Assembly (NCBI GenBank): GCA_947246685.1
Contig: CAMXSN010000003.1
Span: 186,001 to 250,000, forward strand
Reading direction: 5' to 3'
Origin: an uncultured Clostridia bacterium
GTDB lineage: Bacteria > Bacillota > Clostridia > Christensenellales > UBA3700
DNA length: 64,000 bases
Shown here one piece after another: positions 1 through 7,361 of the stretch; the stretch's first letter is position 1, and each line of letters starts with the position of its first letter. The position numbers and the translations under genes are program-made. The notes below the pieces were generated by a model. It saw nothing but the letters and a program-made list of their open reading frames with translations. It did no database searches and had not been told where the DNA came from.

Positions 1-575
1 ATTGCCAAACCTAATACTAAATAAAAAATTCTAAACCCGTATATATCTATAGCGTATAGTCCGTTGGCGATTATCGCAAGAAATACAAAGCCTCCTACGG
101 TTTCGTCTCCGCTTAGCCGCCTGCCTATACCGCGAACGGCAACCGCATAGCAGATTGCGCAGAAAAGCAGACAAACTACGACCTGACTGACAAGATATAC
201 AATGAGTTCCAATTTGATTCCGCTCTTTACGTCGAGCACCGCAAGCGGTATAACGCAAAGCATCGAATAGCCCACTGCCGCCGGCAGCCGCATAGGTCTG
301 GCAAAAAGATAATGAAGATATTTTGCAATCAACAGCAATATAATCGGAGTGATGGCGTAAACTATGCCGAATAAAGAATGATCGCAAATCAGACATATCG
401 CAAGATACGTCGGACACAGCACCGCAAGATTGAATCTGCAATAGCACAGCGCGATAAACAGGCTCATCGCGTAGCCCTTATAGTCTCCCACGATTTGCGC
501 TTGCTGACAAAAGAATATGAGCAATCCAATTAACAGATAATTTTTGACGTAACGTAATGCGCTGTTGATTTTCAT
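1..575 (-). CDS. Polytopic membrane protein, partial; possible SpoIIE membrane domain
   Basis: This reading frame starts at an ATG at 573-575 and runs off the left edge, so about 191 residues are visible. They form a chain of hydrophobic segments (first near residues 12-24) separated by short loops such as GRRLSGDET. The succession of short-loop membrane helices and the loop followed by a glycine-rich hydrophobic stretch recall the N-terminal membrane half of the sporulation phosphatase SpoIIE. No phosphatase domain is in view because the C-terminus is outside the window. There is no strong Shine-Dalgarno before this ATG; an internal ATG at residue 37 follows a TAAGGG and is an alternative start. 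The SpoIIE link is by resemblance only and is tentative; a generic multi-pass membrane protein cannot be excluded. Confidence 0.5.
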   Translation of the reverse strand, partial: MKINSALRYVKNYLLIGLLIFFCQQAQIVGDYKGYAMSLFIALCYCRFNLAVLCPTYLAICLICDHSLFGIVYAITPIILLLIAKYLHYLFARPMRLPAAVGYSMLCVIPLAVLDVKSGIKLELIVYLVSQVVVCLLFCAICYAVAVRGIGRRLSGDETVGGFVFLAIIANGLYAIDIYGFRIFYLVLGLA

Positions 576-651
576 ATATTAAAGATAACTTATATGAAAA
601 GACAGAAAATATATACTAAAAGAGAATGCGCACTGATTTTGTCGAAATTAT

Positions 652-1314
652 TCAATTCCCCTTTTCCCTGACAAATCTTATCTTGCCTTTAAGCGTTCTT
701 CCCTTGGCAAGCGAAAGCGGAAGATAAAAAGCCGACATTTCGGAAAACTTAACGCTTTCTATCCTGCCGTAAGGATTTATGCACAAACTGGAATCGGAAT
801 ACTGCACTAGCACATATTTGCCCGTAGCTATCGCAAGCGCTCTGGCGCAAGCCGTTCTTTCGATATTAGCCGCGCAGGCGTTGAGAGAAAATACGTATCT
901 GCTGCCGTCCATGCAGTCCTGCCACAATTCGGGATAACACACGTCGCTGTCTACAAAGACGTTGACCTTGCCTCTGCCCGTCACGTAGCTGCGCATAGCT
1001 TTGCCGCCGACGTAAGCCTTGTCGGGATTGATTTCGTCACTGACGCCCATTATGCGCCCCTTGTCTATCACCATAACGCTGTTGAAAAGTTTGTCGCCGA
1101 TTTTGGCTCTCATCGCAACCAGCATGATGATCTCCTTGTCAAGACAGAAGGCAACCATGCTCTTAAACACCGCGCTTTTGCCGCTGAGTTCCGCGGGCAT
1201 ATCAACAATACCTGTTACTTCTCTCGAGAGTACGACGATATCGTTGGGCGAAATAAGCGCGGAATAGTCCCTCATTACAGTATCGAATGAAACGCCGCTG
1301 AAACAAAAAATCAT
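652..1314 (-). CDS. Carbon-nitrogen hydrolase (nitrilase)-like protein, probably catalytically dead
   Basis: A 220-residue protein with the trace of a nitrilase fold: alternating hydrophobic strands, a KGRIMG segment, then VNVFVDSDVCYPELWQ near residues 116-131. In active nitrilases this segment reads ICYDxxFPEL, with Cys as nucleophile. Aligned on the PEL, the nucleophile position is Asp here and the only nearby Cys falls four residues later. The usual upstream catalytic Glu (PE) and Lys motifs are not obvious either. It lies between a membrane protein and a lipase-like gene on the same strand and is shorter than typical family members (about 260-280 residues). I read it as a divergent, probably non-catalytic member; the family call itself is moderately sure. 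Confidence 0.5.
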   Translation of the reverse strand: MIFCFSGVSFDTVMRDYSALISPNDIVVLSREVTGIVDMPAELSGKSAVFKSMVAFCLDKEIIMLVAMRAKIGDKLFNSVMVIDKGRIMGVSDEINPDKAYVGGKAMRSYVTGRGKVNVFVDSDVCYPELWQDCMDGSRYVFSLNACAANIERTACARALAIATGKYVLVQYSDSSLCINPYGRIESVKFSEMSAFYLPLSLAKGRTLKGKIRFVREKGN

Positions 1315-1372
1315 ACTGCATATTATGAGCGGCTTTCAAAAAAAGTGAGGCAGTAGGCGATTTTGACAAAAA

Positions 1373-2152
1373 TTAATATCCCCTTTCCGCAAGATCGCTG
1401 CAAAGCCCTAGATAAAAGGCGTAAATCTTTTCCCTTTTCTTTTTCTTGACCATAAAATCTATTATCTCGCTGTGCGAGAGCGATTCGTCCAGACAGTCGC
1501 CTTTGTATTCGCCGTATTTGGCGGATTCCACCGACACGATACCGTCGCTGAGAGAAGTCTCGCAACGCTTGGTTATCTGCAAAGGAACGCCCATTACAAA
1601 GTCGTCGCGGCTTCGTTTGAGAGTTGCCGAATAGCTTTGAGAATAGACGCCGTCGCAGGGCGCGTTGATTTCAAACAAGTCGAATTCGGTGGATTGCAAC
1701 TGTCGGCATACCTCTAATGCGTCGGGATTTTTGTCGCCGAAAATCTTATACCAAAAATTTATCCAAAAAGCCGTCATCTTCGCCATCCATTTCGGCATGG
1801 AAAATATGCGAGCGGCAAGAGCGGAGCCTTTGTGCGGCGTGCAGAGCGTAGTCAACGACGCCACGCTCGAAGCCATATCGAGTTTTTCTATCATATAACG
1901 GGAGTCAAGACCGCCCTTAGAGTGAGCTATGACGTTGATCTTGTCAACGTTTTCCTTGGCGAGAATTTCGCGTATCTGAGCTTTGAGCTGCTCGGCGTTG
2001 TTCTCCACCGTGCCAAAACCGTCGGTACGGCTGGAATACACCGAATAGCCGGCGTTTCTCAGCACTTTTTCTATCCTGCCGAACGCTTTGAAAAATCTAT
2101 AATCTTTTATCATTATTCCGTGCGCCAGAATAATGGGATATTTTGTCTGCAT
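1373..2152 (-). CDS. Alpha/beta hydrolase, triacylglycerol lipase/esterase-like
   Basis: A 259-residue alpha/beta-hydrolase. The N-terminus has the strand and oxyanion turn of lipases (PIILAHGIM, residues 6-14). A nucleophile elbow AHSKGG around residues 76-81 supplies the Ser. The acid is probably the Asp in LSDGIVS near residue 204, and the base the His in LSHSEI near residue 227. The segment TTLCTPHKGS after the elbow is typical of lactonising/bacterial lipases. There is no signal peptide, so it is likely intracellular or released by another route. The start is supported by GGAGG seven bases upstream. It lies upstream of the nitrilase-like gene and downstream of queH, all on the minus strand. 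Substrate unknown. Confidence 0.8.
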   Translation of the reverse strand: MQTKYPIILAHGIMIKDYRFFKAFGRIEKVLRNAGYSVYSSRTDGFGTVENNAEQLKAQIREILAKENVDKINVIAHSKGGLDSRYMIEKLDMASSVASLTTLCTPHKGSALAARIFSMPKWMAKMTAFWINFWYKIFGDKNPDALEVCRQLQSTEFDLFEINAPCDGVYSQSYSATLKRSRDDFVMGVPLQITKRCETSLSDGIVSVESAKYGEYKGDCLDESLSHSEIIDFMVKKKKREKIYAFYLGLCSDLAERGY

Positions 2153-2206
2153 ACTTTCCTCCGACAGTCTCGCGCGTCATTTAATTATGTCGCACAAGAA
2201 GCGTTT

Positions 2207-2815
2207 TTATTCTTGCGAAGGTTTGCTGTACACACAGCCGCAGAAATTTTGTCTGTACAGTCCGTATTCCTTCGACAACTCTATAGACCTCAGATATCCG
2301 CCTTTTTTCTTGAAATCGTTGGGCAGAAATTTGACGTTGGAATTCTTTGCAAGCGATTGACCGATCGCGTTGAGTCTATCCGCGTCTTTGTGCGGACTTA
2401 TCGACAGCGTCGAGCAGAAATACTCGAAACCGTGCGACGATGCGTATTCGTAAGTTTTTTTCAATCTAAGGGCATGACAAATCGAACAGCGCTCGCCCCT
2501 TTCCGGACAATTCTCCAATCCCGCGATTTTGTCCATATATTCATTAGAATCGTATTCGGGACATACGATAGCGACGCCGCAACCTGTCTCTTCGACAAGT
2601 CTGACAAGTTCGCAATATCTAAGATCAAATTCCCGTTTGTCGGATATGTTGGGATTGTAAAAAAACAGCGTAACGTCAAAATACCGACAAAGATATTCCA
2701 AACAATAGCTGCTGCACGGCGCGCAACACGCGTGCAACAAAAGAGACGGCCGCCTTCCGTTAAGCGCGCCGATTATCGAATCGAGTTCTTTTTGATAGTT
2801 ACGATCGCGATCCAT
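2207..2815 (-). CDS. queH: Epoxyqueuosine reductase QueH
   Basis: A 202-residue QueH (former DUF208), which carries out the last step of queuosine synthesis by reducing epoxyqueuosine to queuosine in tRNA wobble positions. Visible family marks are LHACCAPCSSYC near residues 27-38, ERGERCSICHALRL near residues 105-118, and a C-terminal FCGCVYS. These cysteine pairs ligate the iron-sulfur cluster and a second metal in the family. Length matches the family. The ATG follows GAGGCG, seven bases after the stop of the upstream Fe-ADH-like gene, so co-transcription is likely. No other queuosine genes are in view, so precursor supply must be encoded elsewhere or salvaged. Confidence 0.93.
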   Translation of the reverse strand: MDRDRNYQKELDSIIGALNGRRPSLLLHACCAPCSSYCLEYLCRYFDVTLFFYNPNISDKREFDLRYCELVRLVEETGCGVAIVCPEYDSNEYMDKIAGLENCPERGERCSICHALRLKKTYEYASSHGFEYFCSTLSISPHKDADRLNAIGQSLAKNSNVKFLPNDFKKKGGYLRSIELSKEYGLYRQNFCGCVYSKPSQE

Positions 2816-2822
2816 ATGCGCC

Positions 2823-3995
2823 TCAATAAGAATCTTCCAGCAACTGCATTATAAAGCTGAACGTATACTCGCCTCCCTCGCGTTCGGAAGAGTTGATGAC
2901 GTCGGAAGCGATGTCCGCAAAATGTCCTCTTTCCACTCCGAGGTCTTTGAGAGAGTCCACGTAATCGACGAGTTTTTTCATCCTGACGTAATAGTTGTTG
3001 ACGGTATCGGCAACGACGTTTCTTCCCGACGTGTTCTCTTTGATCACCAGATATTCGTTGTCGCCGATCAGATTGATAAGAGCGTCGGTATCAAAGTCCG
3101 CCGACCATTTGTGCAGATTGATATATCTCAAAAACAACACGCAGAACACGTTGCCGTAATCGGCGCGGTATCTGTCGCTTATCCTATCGGTCAGCTCGCT
3201 GAGAATATCTTTGGGCGTCTGCCAATAAGCGTAGCCCGCAAGTATAGACGCCAGCAAAATTCGAAAACGGAAACTCTTGACTTTGTTTTGCAATATACAC
3301 TTCTTCATATTCTCCGTCAGCAGATTGATTGCCGTGACGGAATAGACTTTGGCAAGAGGACACACCTCTTCTTCCGCGGCAAGGCTCATCACGGACATAG
3401 CGAGAGCGTAAAGTCCAGACGCCGCAATCGTCTTGGGGGGGAGCGTATCGGTCATTATGGGATCGAGAATAATGAGATTAGTCTGCGCAAAACAGGTATC
3501 GAATTCAAATATTTCGTTATTTTCGGTATCGTAAATGCGCACAAAGTTACTTGCTTCCGTGCCGGACGACAGATTAGTCGGCACGACAATCAGCGGTATT
3601 CTCACCGAAGATATGTTGTTGACGGTGCAGGTGCGGTAATTGGATATAAAAGACACGTCGTCTTTGAGCATGATCTTGACGGCTTTGGCGACCGCCATGG
3701 CGCTCTTTTTGCCGACAGCCAAAATAGAATCGCAGTCGTTGGACTTGAACGCGCGCAACGCCTTTTCGCAGTCGCTTACTGTTGCTCTCTCTCCGATACG
3801 GTTGAACTTTTCCACTATATTGAGCTCTTTGTTGAGCTGGCGGAACATATCGTCTATCTGCCCCACTCTTTCGCTCATTTCGTCGCATACTAGCATTATG
3901 CGCCTGCAACCTATATCGTTGATTTCGCCGACGGATTTGCGAAGAGCTTTGTCGCCCGTCAAAAATTTGATATCGCTTTCAAAATTATATTCCAT
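2823..3995 (-). CDS. Iron-containing alcohol dehydrogenase-like protein, degenerate active site (copy 1)
   Basis: A 390-residue protein with the overall order of group III Fe-dependent alcohol dehydrogenases. An N-terminal Rossmann half is followed by VVPTNLSSGTEAS (residues about 136-148, corresponding to the family PTTxGTGSE) and an all-helical C-terminal half. The family's dinucleotide loop GGGSxxD is replaced by GKKSAMA. The metal-binding segment, usually GxDALxHxxE, reads ASGLYALAMSVMSL and lacks both Asp and His. The later His pair is also not seen. It is therefore unlikely to be a normal metal-dependent dehydrogenase. GAGGAG precedes the ATG, and the gene sits 12 bases after its paralogue. 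It may be a structural or regulatory pseudoenzyme. Confidence 0.7.
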   Translation of the reverse strand: MEYNFESDIKFLTGDKALRKSVGEINDIGCRRIMLVCDEMSERVGQIDDMFRQLNKELNIVEKFNRIGERATVSDCEKALRAFKSNDCDSILAVGKKSAMAVAKAVKIMLKDDVSFISNYRTCTVNNISSVRIPLIVVPTNLSSGTEASNFVRIYDTENNEIFEFDTCFAQTNLIILDPIMTDTLPPKTIAASGLYALAMSVMSLAAEEEVCPLAKVYSVTAINLLTENMKKCILQNKVKSFRFRILLASILAGYAYWQTPKDILSELTDRISDRYRADYGNVFCVLFLRYINLHKWSADFDTDALINLIGDNEYLVIKENTSGRNVVADTVNNYYVRMKKLVDYVDSLKDLGVERGHFADIASDVINSSEREGGEYTFSFIMQLLEDSY

Positions 3996-4007
3996 ACCGT
4001 CCGCTCC

Positions 4008-5231
4008 TCAAAGTGACATCTTGAAGTTGATTACGTTGAATTTTTTGGGATTGTTGAGCATATTGACGTTGTACGCCATGTTATTAAGCACGGCTTTTTT
4101 CTCATCTTCGGAAAAATAGTCAAGCCGTTCGGTTTGCAGATATTTGCCGCTCAGCTCGTCGACAAACGCTAGAACGTATCTTGCAAAGTCATAATGCCGC
4201 TCTTCCTTGGACGACGCGGCGTATACTTTCCAACCCATAAACGCGAGCAGACATTGAGAATACTTGGATTTGCAGGCGTCGAGATTATACCTCAGCGCAA
4301 CCCTTATCGCTTTGGGCACAGCCCTGCTGTATTCCACGCCTTTGACGTCGGAAATCGCCTGCGCTATGCAGTGAATCAATCCCAGACCGCTGCTGTCGGT
4401 GCCTTTTGAAAGATATGCGGAAGTCAATTCCAAACTAGCGTATTTATCCGCGTCGGGGCTGTCGAGCAAACTCTGCGTCTTATATCTAAGGTTTGTCAGC
4501 GCCACTCTGCAAAATCCTTCGCTTATGTCTGTGGAATTTCTACCCACGAAATCTTCGTAAGCTCTCGATATATTCTCTAAAGTAAGCGAGGACGAACTCT
4601 TGCCGGTATATCCGTCGATTGCTCTTGCCAGAATCTCCATTACGCCGTATGCAATTTGCTTCTCGTCCATATTGGACAGTATTTCGCCGTCAATAAAACA
4701 ATAGTCGGGAAGAAGAATATCGTTGACGACGTTTCTGCTTACTCCTTTGTCTTTGTCGAAAATGACCGCCATAGAATTGGTCTCGTTGCCTATACCGAAC
4801 TTGGACGGCACGGTTATCAGCGGCAGATACGATACCTGTCTTTCTCTTGTCTCGGGATCGTAGAATTTCTTGATGTCGTTGATCTGTGTGGCGATCAGCA
4901 ATTTGAGCATTTTGGCGCTGTCGATAAGTCTGCCGCTACCGCAGACGACTATAGCGTCGCAACTGTTGGACATATACACGAAATACATATCTTTGACTAT
5001 ACTCTCGCCGTCGGAAAAATCATCGCCGAGATACACTGACGCAACTTGCAGTTTGCCTTGCCCCTCGATAATATTTTTTATTTTGTCGATATATCCCAGA
5101 CTGTGCAAATACTGATTGCCGATAAGCATAATCTTAGACGCGCCCAATCCCAGCAAAACGGTGGGCAATTCGTCCAGAGCGTTTTTATCGTCTATTATCT
5201 TCGTACCGTTGGAAAATTCGTCGTATTTCAT
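4008..5231 (-). CDS. Iron-containing alcohol dehydrogenase-like protein, degenerate active site (copy 2)
   Basis: A 407-residue paralogue of the downstream gene, in the same Fe-alcohol-dehydrogenase fold. It keeps a better dinucleotide loop (VVCGSGRLIDSAK, about residues 98-110) and the TVPSKFGIGNETN segment equivalent to PTTxGTGSE. At the first metal-ligand stretch it has GVMEILARAIDGY, where Asp and His are changed to Glu and Arg. One C-terminal His survives in GLIHCIAQAI, but the second (usually HG) is replaced in GVEYSRAVPK. A strong AGAGG lies before the ATG. The tandem pair probably arose by duplication and drifted together. Enzymatic function is doubtful; nucleotide binding may persist in this copy. 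Confidence 0.72.
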   Translation of the reverse strand: MKYDEFSNGTKIIDDKNALDELPTVLLGLGASKIMLIGNQYLHSLGYIDKIKNIIEGQGKLQVASVYLGDDFSDGESIVKDMYFVYMSNSCDAIVVCGSGRLIDSAKMLKLLIATQINDIKKFYDPETRERQVSYLPLITVPSKFGIGNETNSMAVIFDKDKGVSRNVVNDILLPDYCFIDGEILSNMDEKQIAYGVMEILARAIDGYTGKSSSSLTLENISRAYEDFVGRNSTDISEGFCRVALTNLRYKTQSLLDSPDADKYASLELTSAYLSKGTDSSGLGLIHCIAQAISDVKGVEYSRAVPKAIRVALRYNLDACKSKYSQCLLAFMGWKVYAASSKEERHYDFARYVLAFVDELSGKYLQTERLDYFSEDEKKAVLNNMAYNVNMLNNPKKFNVINFKMSL

Positions 5232-5324
5232 ATATGCCTCTTACAAGAGTATAGCACAATCGCCGCGCGATGTAAATATTTTGGAGAAATCATTGTGCGG
5301 GTATCAAACGAATGCGACAGACGA

Positions 5325-5353
5325 TTGATAAATTTGCCGCAAAAGCCGATAAT
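5325..5353 (+). promoter_or_regulatory. Sigma-A-type promoter for the 52-residue protein
   Basis: TTGATA at 5325-5330 and GATAAT at 5348-5353 are separated by 17 bases, about 45 bases before the ATG at 5400. The spacing is ideal; the boxes deviate slightly from consensus. Confidence 0.55.
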
Positions 5354-5399
5354 ATGATCAGTATAAGGCAATAATCAAATGGATGAAGGAGGATGATTT

Positions 5400-5558
5400 A
5401 TGAAAAAACAAATTTCGCAGCAAAAACGCACTCGCAGACGCGACTCTACAGAATCGCAAAAATCCATGTCAAGCGGTTACGACGTCAACGGCTCCTATAC
5501 GGGAGTGCCCGCGTACAACGACCATAGCGCTCCGACGCAAGACGCCGACGATTTGTAA
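5400..5558 (+). CDS. Small hydrophilic protein ending in QDADDL
   Basis: A 52-residue protein with a basic N-terminal third (MKKQISQQKRTRRR), a Ser/Gly/Tyr-rich middle (DVNGSYTGVPAYND) and an acidic C-terminal QDADDL. An excellent AAGGAGG lies eight bases before the ATG, a promoter lies upstream and a terminator follows directly, so it is an independent single-gene unit. It has no membrane segment and no cysteine. From memory, short clostridial proteins with a GSYTG/GSWTG core and a DADDL tail exist, but I cannot confirm family membership. It is convergent with bioY. Function unknown. Confidence 0.75.
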   Translation: MKKQISQQKRTRRRDSTESQKSMSSGYDVNGSYTGVPAYNDHSAPTQDADDL

Positions 5559-5583
5559 AAATGCGGGGAAAATCCCCGCATTT
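5557..5583. terminator. Bidirectional intrinsic terminator between the small ORF and bioY
   Basis: AAATGCGGGG and CCCCGCATTT form a ten-pair stem around a four-base loop, flanked by A-rich and T-rich runs, directly after the 52-residue ORF and 20 bases after the bioY stop. Confidence 0.85.
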
Positions 5584-5603
5584 AATTATTTATAATACGA
5601 TTA

Positions 5604-6275
5604 TTAATACAGTTTGCAGAATTTGTTGACTTTAACGCAGACTATACTGCCTATCGCTCCTTTTGCAATATCAAAGGGAATAAACGGTATCAAAAAGGTC
5701 ATCAAAAACTTCCAAGCCGTCATAGCGGAGTGATTGTAACCGTACATTATTACCGCGCCGTACACAAGTCCCACTATATCTATGATAAGTATATTCAACA
5801 GCGATGCCGACATATAAGCGGAGAAATTAGTCTTACCCAACTTCTCGCGGAAAAGCGCCGCAAAAAATCCTCCGACCGCAAAACCGATTATAAATCCGAA
5901 AGACGGTTGCAGAAAATATGCAAATCCTCCGCCGCCTGCGAATATGGGAAGCCCCAACAAACCCAACACTATATACAGCACAACGGATATCGTGCCCCAC
6001 TTTTTGCCCAAAAGCAGACAGCACACGTTTGCTACCATAAGTTGAAGAGTGATAGGAATAGTGCCTATCGGTATCTTGATAAACGCGCTGATTATCATCA
6101 ATGCGATAAACATACCCGAAGTAGCTATGCCAAGCATATAATTGCGCCGTTTTTCGATGTTGCCGACCGCCTGCGCTCTCTCTGCGCCGTCTTGACCGAC
6201 ATTGTTTTGCCTTTGATCTGCGTCCGCAATCAACGCATCTTGCGCGGTTGCGTCCCGTTCTTCAAATCCATTCAT
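5604..6275 (-). CDS. bioY: Biotin transporter substrate-binding (S) component BioY
   Basis: A 223-residue BioY, the biotin-binding membrane component of an ECF transporter. After a hydrophilic 46-residue extension rich in Asp, Gln and Ala comes the family core: six hydrophobic segments with IKIPIGTIPITLQ (about residues 66-78) and the glycine-rich GGGGFAYFLQPSFGFIIGF loop, both BioY hallmarks. The long N-terminal extension is unusual, but its ATG follows a good AAGGAG, so I keep it; residue 47 (Met) would be the conventional start. It overlaps the end of birA by 14 bases and shares its biotin-operator promoter. No EcfA/EcfT genes are in the window, so a shared energising module elsewhere is expected. 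Confidence 0.93.
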   Translation of the reverse strand: MNGFEERDATAQDALIADADQRQNNVGQDGAERAQAVGNIEKRRNYMLGIATSGMFIALMIISAFIKIPIGTIPITLQLMVANVCCLLLGKKWGTISVVLYIVLGLLGLPIFAGGGGFAYFLQPSFGFIIGFAVGGFFAALFREKLGKTNFSAYMSASLLNILIIDIVGLVYGAVIMYGYNHSAMTAWKFLMTFLIPFIPFDIAKGAIGSIVCVKVNKFCKLY

Positions 6276-7245
6276 TTTCCGTGCTCCTTATGGATATTTC
6301 TCCGCACGTCAGCGTTCTTATATTGTCTCCTTCGTCGATTATAAGTCCGCCTCCGTCGTCGATATCTATTACTTTTCCCCTCTTCTCTTCACCGTTATAT
6401 AAATAGCTTACTTCCTTGCCTGTGACCAAAGAATACCGTCGGTACTCTTCCATAAACGATCTGTCGGTCAAATCGTCGGTAAGCTCTATAAGATTCTTGT
6501 AAATTTCCGCTATAAGCTGACTTCTCGTGATCGTCGGGGAACTCTCAAAAAGCGCGCACGCCCGTTCTTTTATATCGTCGGGAAAATCCTGATTGACAAA
6601 ATTTATCCCTATACCCACGATAAAAGTCCCCGCCTTTCCGCTCTCGAAATCTATATCAGCCTGCGTCAATATTCCGCACAGCTTCTTTTTGCCGATATAA
6701 ATATCGTTGACCCATTTGATACGGGCGTCCGCTCCCGTAAGCGCGGCTATGCTTCTTCTTACCGCGACAGCGGCGGCAGGAGTGATTACCATTACGTCGG
6801 ACATATTCTCTATGCTCTTGCACAGACAAACGCTCATATATATGCCGCTTTTGGGGGAGAAAAACCTTTTGCCCATTCTTCCTCTGCCTTTTGTCTGCTC
6901 GTCGGATACAATCAGCGCTCCGTGAGTAAGCTCTCCGCCCATAAGTCTGGTCATTGCCTCGGCGTTGGTCGAAGTAACGCTCTTGAATGCAATTATCTGC
7001 GCGTCTTTGTATTTTGCATGCAAATTTGCCCTAAGGCTCTCTTCGGAGAGAATATCGTTGCCGTCGGCAAGCGCGTAACCTTTATTTGTCGACGCCTCGA
7101 TACTGTAACCCTCGCCCTGCAATGCTTTTATCGCTTTCCACACGCTGTTGCGGGACACGCTTAAAGAGTCGGCAAGTTGTTGACCCGACAAAGTCTCTCC
7201 TCTGTGCGATTCCAATTGTTCGAGAATCCTCTTTTTCAGCGACAT
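6262..7245 (-). CDS. birA: Bifunctional biotin-protein ligase / biotin operon repressor BirA
   Basis: A 327-residue class II BirA. Residues 1-60 form a winged helix-turn-helix (SGQQLADSLSVSRNSVWKAI) for operator binding. The catalytic domain shows the biotin/ATP motifs KGRGRMGKRF and KWVNDIYIGKKKLCGIL, and a C-terminal SH3-like domain ends the protein. It makes biotinyl-AMP, loads biotin on carrier proteins and represses when idle. I place the start at the ATG at 7245 (MSLKKRIL) behind AGAGGAAA. A longer in-frame start at 7329 would lie upstream of the promoter, inside the operator, and add a non-homologous tail. Operator and -35 overlap directly upstream, so autoregulation together with bioY is expected. 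Confidence 0.95.
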   Translation of the reverse strand: MSLKKRILEQLESHRGETLSGQQLADSLSVSRNSVWKAIKALQGEGYSIEASTNKGYALADGNDILSEESLRANLHAKYKDAQIIAFKSVTSTNAEAMTRLMGGELTHGALIVSDEQTKGRGRMGKRFFSPKSGIYMSVCLCKSIENMSDVMVITPAAAVAVRRSIAALTGADARIKWVNDIYIGKKKLCGILTQADIDFESGKAGTFIVGIGINFVNQDFPDDIKERACALFESSPTITRSQLIAEIYKNLIELTDDLTDRSFMEEYRRYSLVTGKEVSYLYNGEEKRGKVIDIDDGGGLIIDEGDNIRTLTCGEISIRSTENEWI

Positions 7246-7275
7246 AACTTTTTCCTCTTTGCTTTTCTCACGGTA

Positions 7276-7304
7276 AGTATACAGAACAAAATAAATATTG
7301 TCAA
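7276..7304 (-). promoter_or_regulatory. birA-bioY promoter
   Basis: Read on the minus strand, TTGACA (7299-7304) and TATACT (7276-7281) are spaced exactly 17 bases. The predicted start is about 24 bases before the birA ATG. The -35 lies inside the proximal arm of the operator palindrome. Confidence 0.9.
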
Positions 7305-7333
7305 CCATTTTTATAATATTGGTTGACAATATT
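7294..7333. promoter_or_regulatory. BirA operator (biotin box)
   Basis: Perfect 13-base inverted arms (AATATTGTCAACC and GGTTGACAATATT) are separated by 14 bases. The core TTGTCAACC-N14-GGTTGACAA matches the layout known for Bacillota BirA boxes (TTGTnAACC-N14/15-GGTTnACAA). It covers the -35 of the birA promoter, so holo-repressor binding would block polymerase. Confidence 0.92.
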
Positions 7334-7361
7334 TTGAGTTAACGTATCAATATATTTCGTA

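Noticed and set aside
31..447. 138-codon Cys/Arg-rich minus-strand frame at the left edge
   Set aside because: A shifted frame of the hydrophobic membrane protein on the same strand; its composition is not protein-like.
7246..7329. Longer birA reading frame with 28 extra N-terminal codons
   Set aside because: It would begin inside the operator, upstream of the promoter, has no Shine-Dalgarno, and adds residues unrelated to BirA.
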